Below, piece after piece: positions 31,836-41,600 of a DNA stretch of 64,000 bases. The position numbers and the translations under genes are program-made. Below the pieces are notes generated by a model. The model was given only the letters and a program-made list of their open reading frames with translations. It did not search any database and had not been told where the DNA came from. Numbering within the stretch: position 1 is the first letter of the stretch; every line of letters begins with the position of its first letter. Origin of the DNA: Flectonema sp. DT1601 (Eukaryota; Euglenozoa; Diplonemea; Diplonemida; Diplonemidae); NCBI GenBank assembly GCA_964019425.1, contig OZ025839.1:667001-731000 (forward strand). Reading direction: 5' to 3'.

Positions 31836-33502
31836 AAGGAATTTCAGAAACCAGAAGGGTAAGAAAACACACAACGTGCGATGCCGGGGCAGCAGCTAAA
31901 ACAATTATACCCAATATTGTTGTTGTTGCTATTGTTCAGGTTTATGCTTCCTTAAGTCGACTTGCAGTCGAGTGCAGCACCTGTTAAATTTCAATGACTT
32001 GATCCTATGCGAAGATTTGCAATAGATGTCTGGACTCCCTTCTTCAAACCCAAACCTAAAATAATCTTCGTCACTACGAAGTGAATAAGAAACAGTTAAG
32101 TAAACAGCTTCTTCGTGTTTCACTTGTCACTCTTGTTGTACCTTTCAAAGGTAAATCTTCTTTAAGCTGACTATGTGTCGAAGTGTACCTGTTGGTAAAA
32201 ATGGGAACTTCTGCACGTTTAGCAGCATCAAAAATAAAAAAAGGCAAACCACTTCAATATTATTTTCTGATAATGTGGTTCCCATCGTTAGACGATGCGA
32301 CACTTGTTTGAGGATTGCGATCTGCAACTCCTCTTGGCTTTAGCCCTGTATGGTAAGTTTAATCTTGTGTTTTATGTGCTGTCGTAGTAGTCTTCGTTGG
32401 GTTTGGCGATAGTCTTCTGATTTTGGTCGATTTTCGAAAAATTTCTTTTCTCCCTTCCCCTTCCCTTCCCTTCTTATTATTCCTGTTTTGGGAATTCTAA
32501 AAATAAAAAATAATACCTCGACTCTTCTTTAGTAAAGCAGCTCTCTCTAAATTGTCAGCTATTTTTGTCTTCTAAAACTGAAAATGAAAAATACTCCTTA
32601 CGAATGGCCATGCGGATCAGATGTCAGTCGCCGCAAGTATTTTAATGTACACAATGATTGTACTGAAAGAAGGAGTCTTCAACAGAAAAAGCCAACTGAT
32701 CACTTTTAAGTTTATGTACCTCGTTCACTCTCTGACTTCAATAATATGTAGTCAGCAGTCAAGTGTTTCAAGTTCATTGCTTCCCGTGTGAAAGTATTAA
32801 ATAACTGACTGGTCGGGTATGACTTCCCTCTGCTGATATTGGCAGTTCTAACTTCTTATCTTTTATCTTATTATCTATTGGTTTGCGTAACCAGACAACA
32901 CTCTTGCTCTATTTAACTGTTTCCTCTTCTCGTTTCACACACCGCTTTACGTTTGTCTTCTTTTAGACATACTTCGTCCGATTGTTTTCTTTTGTTCATT
33001 GTCCTCCTCGGGGTGGTTGCAAAATATTTGCTTCCAATTTTTTCTGATGGCGGAATGATTCATTCACAAAATAATTTTTCTCCCCCCCATTTCTTGCTTT
33101 TTAAAATGAAGTCGCTTTATAAACTTCCTGTACTGCAGCCGATGGTTGAAGAACAGGTGCTGCCACTTTTTTATTCTGTTTTTCGGGTCATCGATGCCAC
33201 AACTCATATCTTCTGGTAGAGGTTCATGTAGTTAATCTGGTTCCTTCTCCTTTCTTTTTATTTCATTTCTTCTTTTTTTTATTTTATGAAAAAGATATAT
33301 TAATATTACCTAATTAAGTTTTGAGTATGGTGAATTCATCACTAATCTAATGATATTTATGTTCTATGTTAGGTGCACAACATTCTCAGGAGGGTATGAA
33401 TTACTCAAATCGGTGTCATCAGATGTGGTAATTGAATTTTTATTTTTTTACCAGGCGCCTGAATGACAGATAACAGAGTGCTGAAGTGAGCTGACGTGAA
33501 CA
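31836..33502. other. Spacer containing one small ORF
   Basis: About 1.7 kb, AT-rich. It holds a 41-codon ORF (32584-32709, listed separately) and a CCCTTCCC repeat near 32453-32472. A possible acceptor TTTTTTTACCAG at 33443-33454 precedes the next large gene. Confidence 0.45.
32584..32709 (+). CDS. Candidate small protein of 41 residues
   Basis: ATG to TAA, 42 codons, starting MKNTPYEWPCGSDVSRRKYF and rich in charged residues with two Cys. The start context AAAATGA matches those of neighbouring genes, and a pyrimidine-rich stretch (TTTTTGTCTTC) lies about 15 bases upstream, but no clear CAG acceptor. The composition is unlike the T-rich spacer around it. It matches no family I recognise. Confidence 0.3.
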   Translation: MKNTPYEWPCGSDVSRRKYFNVHNDCTERRSLQQKKPTDHF

Positions 33503-36500
33503 ATGGCTGCTGGTATCAGTTTGGTATCGCTAGGCGATCCTGGAGAATGGTTTACATCAACACACGTTGGAGTAACAACTAGTTGTGATATTACCTGCGA
33601 GAGGATGATTCAAATGATGGAAGTTCATTTCGACTACGACACTACTGAGTTGCGTCTATTAGATGAAATCTCACAGTGGACCAGCTTGGCTGACTTTTGT
33701 GAAGATATCAACTTCGATACTTTACTTTTGATAATTGCCGGTGATGAGATGTCTCGAATTTATTTATTAGAAAAGATGCATTCGATAAAGCCACAAAAGA
33801 AAACGTACTCTTCTTCAGAAGACCCAGCTGAGTTCTTACGACTCACTCTGATCACCTGCTGCGACCTTCCGATAGCAGCAGAGCGGGCGATTCCTTCACC
33901 GCGTGTGGCAATGCCGTCTTCCTTACTACGACAAGCAATAAAACACCCACTAGCTGAGTCTTGGAACACACCGGAACGACTAACTGGTTGGTACGACTAC
34001 ATCTCCGCTGAGGCGCTCTTTCTTCGATCTTTGATGGACGGAAACAACGGAACTGGGTCTGCACTACTCGTAGTAACTCTCTTGTCTTGGGGGTTTTATA
34101 GTCAAGAGACGATTGTGGGTGTTGCTGCCTGCAAGGCGTTGCGCAGCCTGTTAGAAGCTGACAAACATTTACTGTGGGGCGAATTAGTTTCTTTGAGGGA
34201 CACTTCTGCTGGTCTTGACGCCTTACTTACAGTTCGCGGACTACAAAAAAAGAGTCAGATGATGACACTCGCAGTCAGAAAAACTTTAGCTTCTATTGCA
34301 CAGACGAACTTACGCCTCTTCGTGGAAGAAGAATTGCCAGCTAGGGTAGCTAATAAATCACTTTTCGTATCAATTATAAAAGATATAATTCATTACTACC
34401 CTGAGGGTTATTGTTTTGCTGAAGACTTGGAAGAAGAAGGAAGGCTTCGATTCTTTCAGTTTATATTTCACTACTCGACTACTAAGAAACGAACTGCACT
34501 ACAACACAACTTCGAGCCTTACATGGAGGAACTGTTAGTAGTTGGGTTGAGTTTGATTGTATCAAATGAGAATCAGCAGTTCTTTTTATGTTCTTCTTCG
34601 TCAGCAGAACCTCTTGTGATGGTCTACTTGCAACACTTGTCTTGTGTGAGTGATACTGTCGATCTTAGTATTCGACCCATCCTTTCTCGTCTCATAAAAA
34701 TGATATCCATCACCTCAACAACTGAAACTTCAATAGCGACCAACGCATCTGATTTGATGATGAAAATACTGAAATCTGTTTGGGTTAGCAATCCAGATGT
34801 TCGAAATGTTGCATACTCGCAGCTGTTTTCAAATTTAGATTTTCAGGTGATGGAGTCTCTTGGGATTTCATTAAAATTAATAAACATGATTTGTTCGATA
34901 AGAAATCAAAGTCATTCATCCGACTGCGGTATAACACATTCAGACATCAGTCGGTTGGTTGATTTGACTTTGAGTTTACAAATAATTTCATCTGATGAGT
35001 GTCGAGATTCGATTTTAGAAGTTCTCGAAGTACTTTGGACTGTTGCTGTTGACAAGGAGTTGATAATATTATTTCTACAATCAGCTCACGGAATAATTCT
35101 TATCACCGAGGCTTATTCTCAAAACGATTCCACCAGAATAGCATTCGCTGACAAACTCTCTCTCTTAGTAACATCCACACTAGACGATGTGTTCTTTACT
35201 ACCTCTGTACCAACTGACTCGGAAGGTATCGAACATATGTACACTTCGCACTCGATGTTGAAAACGCTCCTCAAAAAGATTTTATTACATCAGGGATACG
35301 GTTCTGACTCGAGAAGTAAAATAATGGAAAAGATTATCCGAAGAACTGTTGAACTTCAATACAATAACGTTAAGCACAATAAGAGATTAGTTATTCATGA
35401 ATCACCAACAGCTCATAAAAAGAGAGTAATGCTCTGGATAGAAGACATTATTAAAAGTATCGGTGCAACAGTGCAGTTTGGAACTCTCTTTGAGCTCGGA
35501 AACTGCGATGCTACGAGGGAGGAATTCTTTGCGAGAAATTATCCAAAACTAAGTTGGGCGACTCCATCGCCATCTCGAAGTACTTCCTCAACTTCGAGTG
35601 ATGCACTCAAAAGATTCTCTTTGCGTCCTATTAATGAAAGTCCAGTTAAACCTCCCGCGCCAACCTACAAAACTATTCCGAAATCAAAGTCGCAGTCACT
35701 TTCCCCCATCCAAATTAGAAAGCTGCTTGAAGAGGAGGACAGGGCAAAGCAGGAACAAGAACAGCAGCTGCTTCTACAACAACGACGGGAGCAGGAACAG
35801 GAACAGCAGCTGCTTCTGCAACAACGACGGGTGCAGGAACAGGAACAGCAGCTGCTACTACAGCAACAAGAACAACAGCAACAACGACAGGCGCAGGAGC
35901 AACAAATACTGAAACAAAAGGAGCGGGAAAAGCGACCACAACCTTTACAGATGACTCAAATTGTAACCAGCGCTGACTACGGGCATCCTGTCAGCTACTC
36001 CCCTACTGTCCGGTCCCCACTTTACAAACATCCTCTAACTAGTTCTGATTATGGACCTCCTCCGCCGAGCAGCATTTCAGGAATGTCATCGCCGACTCAA
36101 ATGAATTCAATTGTGAAAAATGAAAATCATCAGCCGGAACCCTTTCTAAATAATAACAACGACAGCAACAAGAATCTCGATTATGTTGAAGGAACCCCAA
36201 AAAGTAACATTAGTGAACCTGTAGTACTCCCTGTCACTGGTGCAGACTACGCCGCGCCGCTAGCTTGCGATACGTCAGTAGTCAATGCTGTCACTGTTGT
36301 CCAGGAGGAAGATAATGCAGATGATAAAGAGAATGACCAGTCAGCTATTGAAGAAGTAGGACAACAAGGCAAGAATACAGCGACAAATAGCGTAGGGAAT
36401 GAAGAAGAGACTTCTGAATTAGAGGAGCACAGTGAGGGGGCTGAAGAAATAGCTGAGGAGAATGAAGTTGAAGAAGCAACCGAATCCCTAGAGGGGGCTG

Positions 36501-38203
36501 AGGAAGAAGAAGAGGAAGAAGCTGAAGTTGAGGAGGGGGAAGAAGCAACCGAAGACCAGGGGGAGGTTGAAGGTGAAGAAACGGCTGATACCCAAGAAGG
36601 GGCTGGAGTTGAGGAGGTAACCGAAGCCCAGGAAGAGGCCGAAGTTGAGGAAGCAGAAGAAACAGCTGAAGCCCAGGAAGAAGCTGAAGAAGCGACCGAA
36701 GCCCAGGAAGACCCCGAAGTTGAAGAAACAGCTGAAGCCCAGGGAGAAGCTGAAGAAGCGACTGAAGCCCAGGAAGAGCCTGAGGTTGAAGAAGCGGAAA
36801 CAACCGAAGTCCAGGAAGAGGCTGAAGGTGAAGAAACGGCTGATACCCAAGAAGGGGCTGAAGTTGAGGAAGTAACCGAAACGCAGGAAGAGCCCGAGGT
36901 TGAAGAAACAACTGAAGCCCAGCAAGAACCCGAAGTTGAGGAGGCAGAAGAAACAGAAGAAACAGCTGAAGCCCAGGAAGAAGCTGAAGAAGCGACTGAA
37001 GCCCAGGAAGAGCCTGAGGTTGAAGAAGCGGAAACAACTGAAGTCCAGGAAGAGGCTGAAAGAGAAACTGTTGCTGAGGAAGAGGAAGAAACTGAGGAAC
37101 CCGAAGCCGAAGATTTGAAGGAACAAGAAGATAGTAAGTTGGCTGTGAGAGACAAAAATGTAGCACTTGCTGTTGATGCATTCCGAACAGCAGAACGTGA
37201 CAACGAAGACGACTCAACTGGGGACAATGGAGACGAACAGAATGATGAGTCAGCAAGGGACAAGAACCTTGCTCTTGCTCTTGGCGCTTTTCAATCCGCA
37301 AAAACTAAGGAAAAACTAGATGATCAGAATGAAGAAGTAGAAGAAGATACACAATCGGAAAAGGAAAGTGATGACCCTGAATCGAAGAGAGATAAGAATA
37401 TTGCTCTTGCGATTAACGCTCTTCAGTCTTCTGCGGTCACAGCAGATGATAACAATGAAGAAGAAGAAGAGGAAGATCAAGAAAATAAAATAGATGAAGA
37501 GGAAGCATCCGAAGTACGTTCCGCTGACGAGCAAATCGAGAAAACTCCAACTGAGGGTGAGGAAGGTGATGATGATGCAGCAAACGAGATGACAGAAGAA
37601 GCTCAGGACGAGGACGAGTCGAGTGACAGATCCAGGAAAGAAGCAGCTGCAGCACTTGATGCCTTCAAGTTAGGGAAGTACGATGAGATCGATTCTGAGA
37701 CTCCAGTTTTTGACAAAGTCCAGCGAACCGACTCAAATGAAGAAATCGCTCGACACGAAAGTTCTGAAATAGGAACCCCATCTAGTGTCCCATCAACTAC
37801 TCGAAGGGGTTCTAGAATTCGTGAACAGCTTCCACCTCCACATAAGGACAATATGTCAGTTTATAGAGAACACAAAGAACGAGCTCGAAGCGCGAAGGAA
37901 CGCGAGAGAAAGGAACTCGAAGTCAAGGATCTCAAGGACCGTGAAAAACGTGCCAGCAGACAACTGGAGCTGCAAGAGATTATGGAAAAACACCAACTTG
38001 ATAAACAACTTAAAGAGCATGAAGAGAATGAACTCGAAGAAAAGAGATCAGCAGAGAAGTTATTAGAAGAAGAGAAAAATACGAAAAGGGCAGCAGCAAA
38101 AGATGCGAAAAAGAAACAGAAGATTCAAGAGTATCAGCAACAAAAGGCTGCTATTCCTCAGATGAAGCCACAAACTAATAAAAGAAAGCAGTCTGCGGCC
38201 TGA
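33503..38203 (+). CDS. 1566-residue acidic repeat protein with helical N-terminus
   Basis: Single exon. Residues 1-690 are Leu-rich helices like an armadillo/HEAT-type solenoid. Residues about 750-800 contain a Q-rich 13-residue tandem repeat (QQLLLQQRR units). Three SADYG/SDYGP/GADYA motifs follow near 823, 847 and 912. Residues about 985-1210 are a Glu/Ala-rich degenerate repeat (EEATEAQEEPEVEEAE units). Next come four spaced copies of an R-D-K-N-x-A-L-A-x-x-A-F motif near 1214, 1251, 1294 and 1377 (the last is degenerate: RKEAAAALDAF). The C-terminal 120 residues are a charged coiled coil (Lys/Glu-rich). The shape suggests a cytoskeletal or flagellar scaffold. The family is unrecognised. 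Confidence 0.85.
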   Translation: MAAGISLVSLGDPGEWFTSTHVGVTTSCDITCERMIQMMEVHFDYDTTELRLLDEISQWTSLADFCEDINFDTLLLIIAGDEMSRIYLLEKMHSIKPQKKTYSSSEDPAEFLRLTLITCCDLPIAAERAIPSPRVAMPSSLLRQAIKHPLAESWNTPERLTGWYDYISAEALFLRSLMDGNNGTGSALLVVTLLSWGFYSQETIVGVAACKALRSLLEADKHLLWGELVSLRDTSAGLDALLTVRGLQKKSQMMTLAVRKTLASIAQTNLRLFVEEELPARVANKSLFVSIIKDIIHYYPEGYCFAEDLEEEGRLRFFQFIFHYSTTKKRTALQHNFEPYMEELLVVGLSLIVSNENQQFFLCSSSSAEPLVMVYLQHLSCVSDTVDLSIRPILSRLIKMISITSTTETSIATNASDLMMKILKSVWVSNPDVRNVAYSQLFSNLDFQVMESLGISLKLINMICSIRNQSHSSDCGITHSDISRLVDLTLSLQIISSDECRDSILEVLEVLWTVAVDKELIILFLQSAHGIILITEAYSQNDSTRIAFADKLSLLVTSTLDDVFFTTSVPTDSEGIEHMYTSHSMLKTLLKKILLHQGYGSDSRSKIMEKIIRRTVELQYNNVKHNKRLVIHESPTAHKKRVMLWIEDIIKSIGATVQFGTLFELGNCDATREEFFARNYPKLSWATPSPSRSTSSTSSDALKRFSLRPINESPVKPPAPTYKTIPKSKSQSLSPIQIRKLLEEEDRAKQEQEQQLLLQQRREQEQEQQLLLQQRRVQEQEQQLLLQQQEQQQQRQAQEQQILKQKEREKRPQPLQMTQIVTSADYGHPVSYSPTVRSPLYKHPLTSSDYGPPPPSSISGMSSPTQMNSIVKNENHQPEPFLNNNNDSNKNLDYVEGTPKSNISEPVVLPVTGADYAAPLACDTSVVNAVTVVQEEDNADDKENDQSAIEEVGQQGKNTATNSVGNEEETSELEEHSEGAEEIAEENEVEEATESLEGAEEEEEEEAEVEEGEEATEDQGEVEGEETADTQEGAGVEEVTEAQEEAEVEEAEETAEAQEEAEEATEAQEDPEVEETAEAQGEAEEATEAQEEPEVEEAETTEVQEEAEGEETADTQEGAEVEEVTETQEEPEVEETTEAQQEPEVEEAEETEETAEAQEEAEEATEAQEEPEVEEAETTEVQEEAERETVAEEEEETEEPEAEDLKEQEDSKLAVRDKNVALAVDAFRTAERDNEDDSTGDNGDEQNDESARDKNLALALGAFQSAKTKEKLDDQNEEVEEDTQSEKESDDPESKRDKNIALAINALQSSAVTADDNNEEEEEEDQENKIDEEEASEVRSADEQIEKTPTEGEEGDDDAANEMTEEAQDEDESSDRSRKEAAAALDAFKLGKYDEIDSETPVFDKVQRTDSNEEIARHESSEIGTPSSVPSTTRRGSRIREQLPPPHKDNMSVYREHKERARSAKERERKELEVKDLKDREKRASRQLELQEIMEKHQLDKQLKEHEENELEEKRSAEKLLEEEKNTKRAAAKDAKKKQKIQEYQQQKAAIPQMKPQTNKRKQSAA
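35755..35895 (+). repeat. Coding 39-bp tandem repeat (Q-rich)
   Basis: About three copies of a 39-base unit encoding QQLLLQQRR plus a short Gln/Glu linker, within the large acidic protein gene. The units are very similar at DNA level, implying recent slippage or expansion. Confidence 0.75.
36460..37115 (+). repeat. Coding degenerate tandem repeats (Glu/Ala-rich)
   Basis: Tandem, partly higher-order repeats built on GAAGCCCAGGAAGAG-like units that encode EAQEE/EVEEAE blocks. Longer blocks recur: the ETADTQEGA and ATEAQEEPEVEEAE segments each appear twice or more, which indicates segmental duplication. Copy number is likely to vary between alleles. Confidence 0.8.
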
Positions 38204-38631
38204 GTCTGATATCTTATTTTATTTATTTATTCTGAATAAGAATAAAAAAAAAAAAAACATGCATTGTTGCCAAAGTTATGTCATCAAAAGCCCATAATTA
38301 TTATTTACTGTTTCATATATCTCAAGTAAACTGAATATTTTCATCAGTTTCGCTACGAGAACTCCTTCCTGAGGGTAACCTCCACTCCAGTATTCTTAAA
38401 TTCAACTACTCCTATCTCAGTTTGGAGTATTCCGTCGACAGTTTTATTTTGTTAGCGACTTCTGTCATGATGAGCTGATGTGAGATATTTGTATTCTTTT
38501 TTCAAAAGTTGTGTTTCGTGTTTTTCCGGAAATAAAACAAATTACTAAAAAAACAGTCGTACTAACTAACCTTACCACTCCCCTCCCCATCAGCTTTAAT
38601 AAGAAATGAAAAATAATTTAAATATTTTGTG
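38204..38631. other. AT-rich spacer
   Basis: An A run at 38245-38257 follows the stop codon. The acceptor CCTCCCCATCAG (AG 38592-38593) lies 39 bases before the next ATG and closely resembles the one before the kinase gene at 18182. Confidence 0.5.
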
Positions 38632-41600
38632 ATGAGTGGTATTGAAGCAGAACTGGAAGTTGATGAAGTCCAGAGAGCTTTGAACTGCATTAAAACGTTA
38701 ACGGATTTGGGAATACGAAGTTCTACAGGACTCAGCGATGATTTAGACAGACTGCGTGGAGTTAATAGAAAACGTTCTGAGGAACAGTTCGAACTACCGA
38801 AGTGTCCAAATGGACATAAATTAATAAACAGAGGATGCTGGATGGCATTCTCACAACAAGGAGGATGGTGTGACAAGTGTGGAATTACTAAAGGAACAAT
38901 CAAACTTATGAGATGGAGGTGTGAAAGTAAACCTCAACAATGTAATTACGACATCTGTTCTAACTGCTACCTCTTGAAATCAACTCCTTCTGTTATGAGT
39001 TTACATAAAAGTGATATAAAGGAAACCCTATTCACATCAATGCTATCACGAGGAATGGAACAGCAACGTGAATCTGCTACACAAGCGATGCTGAAATTAA
39101 TATCACTCGGCATCCCTCATTACAATAATTCCGTCTCATTACGGCTTCAAGTTCTGGTTAGTAGGAATTCATCGAAGAAAGTATCCGAATTCGCGACAGA
39201 CTTTTCAATTGACAGGGAGGTCGGTAATTTACAAAATGACATAACAATGATCCTCGACAGACTAGACCATTCTCGAACTTTTTCAAAAAAGATAATTGCG
39301 TTCAGAACTGGATCAGTAAACAGACATCAGAAGAAGACTCGAATACGAGAAAAGTCATTGCGAGACTTAATGCAAGCAGGACGCCCATCAAAAACTTTGG
39401 AACACTTGGCAAATGAAATCATAAAACCTGCCCGGTCTCGTAGGACTCGTTTGAAAATTAAGAACGACTTCAGTACTGCCTCAGACACTTCGATGGGAAT
39501 GTTTGATGTGCCAGGTATTCCTATTTATATTAATTATTGAAACACCAGATGTGATCGCTTTGTCTTTATAACATAAAACAGGTTCACTATCACCAGTCTT
39601 GGCAACTTCTAATAAATTGAGTTCTTCGAGTATGTTGGATTGGCTCTCTGATAGCGCCGGGAACCTTTTCCGAGTCGTTGCGTCATCTGACCTGAAGTGC
39701 AACGATGACGAACATAGTAAGTCAGGTTCTTGTTGTGCCACAGCAGCTGCGGTATTTGGAATTTCCACACTCAGAAGTGAGTTGAAAATGAGGAGAAACG
39801 AATCCTCTGCCAACCAAGTGAGGAGTAGATATTCACTCTGGACACATTCTTTATTGAGCTGTCTAAAGAAACAAGGACAAGAACAACACATCACTGATGT
39901 AATCATAGCAATGACAATCTACGTGACAGTCTTACCAATTAGAACACTCGCTGTGCAGGCTATGAGAAAGAGTGAAAACTTCACTACTTTGATGCCGCTG
40001 CTATTTTGGATTGAGAAGTACGTCAAGTGGCAGCTTCAATACGAAGAAGCAAACAGCAGTAAACGACAATTGTACAGAGCATCTTTTATAAAGAAGACAT
40101 CAATTCTTGCTACTAACTTATTACTGAAATGGAATGAGGTGGCGATTGTTTCTGCAGTCCCGAGTGTGGTGTTCTTGAGGTCAACTCCGATGACATTATT
40201 TGTTTTGAACAACTGTCACGAAGTAGATTTGGGACCTCTCAATAATTTGGGAGGAACCTGCGCGTGTTTAGCACCGAGACAGCTGCTCTCTGTAGTGTCA
40301 GTTGTCTCCCCAGCACTGTTACGTTTGATATGTTGCGAACATGATATTGCTGTCGTTACTGGAGAGTCTGCTGTTAATGGAAGTATTCAACTCAACTCTT
40401 CCATTGCTTTGAATCAACAGAGTGAATCCCCGCGTGAAAAAAGTCACACCTCTGAAGAAGTCGATCGGATACTTGAGTCGCATAACCATCTGGGATATCT
40501 TTGTTATTATCATGAGGGGTTTATTAATTTTATTCAAACAGAGAATGGAACTACTATTCAACTGACTTCTTTTATTACGAAGTTTATGTTTACTGGGCAG
40601 GGAAAAACTGTAGCGGCGATAATGCTGCCGCCTGGAGAAGGTCAAACGATGTCGTTGGGTGCAGCTGCGGCTGTAGTGTTGGAGCACAAACTGAATTCAT
40701 TTATTGTCGTTGCTATCGATCTTCTGAAATCTGAAATCGCATCAAATCTCAAAGAGAATCCTGCAGTAGTTGAGGAGAAAGTATTGTCGCAGTTGGGCTG
40801 CACAACTCTAATGACTGCTGCTGAGATTCGTACTCGTCGAGTTTGTATCATCATCGACAACTTTGAGAAAGGATATCTTCTCAAAGGAGACGTCGCAACG
40901 AGTAAAGGTGCGGCGAAAGGGTTTTTGGAGTTAGCAGGACTGGGCAGATCCCGCTGGGTGAATGCCAAAGTCATTTTATGTTGCAGTATTCGCACACTTA
41001 ATTGTGCAGACTTATCTCTTGGGAAAGTCTTATTCGGAAGTGTTGAATGTGATATAAACAACAGAAAGCTTCCGATGAGGAGTACAGCGAGCCCTCGATA
41101 TCGGATTGCTAAGTCAAATGTTGACAGACAGAAGCCTTGTCGACTTCTTATTTTTAAACCAAATTATAAAGCCACCATATCTCAGTCAGATCTCATTCGG
41201 GATTTTCTCAAATCAAAAGCTTCTCGAGAAGTTAATTTTGGTTCCCAGCGAATCCGCTTTTATTCGAACCAGGGGATCCCCTTTACTACTACTAGAAATA
41301 TATTCTTAAAACACTACAGCAACTTATTTTCTCCTGAAGCGCTCAGAACATTCTTTCGCTTTGCGACATTAAATCTGTTCGCAGCAACTCAATGTTTGAT
41401 TGCAACATTTGATTCGATATTAGATAAAGGAATACTTAGGAGATCGTGGGATATTCTTTACATAAATAGTAGAAAGGTGAAGTGGTCTGATCAGACCCTT
41501 CAGTCTGTGACAGAAGGCTGGTGGAAACGGATTCTTGAAAATGGAATTGTCGCAGAGTGGGAACGAACGATGGGAAGTTATCACTCTGAGTACGTTGCCA

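Noticed and set aside
32953-33219. + strand 88-codon frame beginning with a non-ATG codon
   Set aside because: No ATG in the first 30 codons, T-rich composition and no domain.
36247-37301. Long minus-strand open frames (over 300 codons) opposite the acidic repeat gene
   Set aside because: They are Ser- or Leu-rich mirror images of the GAA/GAG repeat codons on the + strand; the + strand frame has the domain-like flanks and start.
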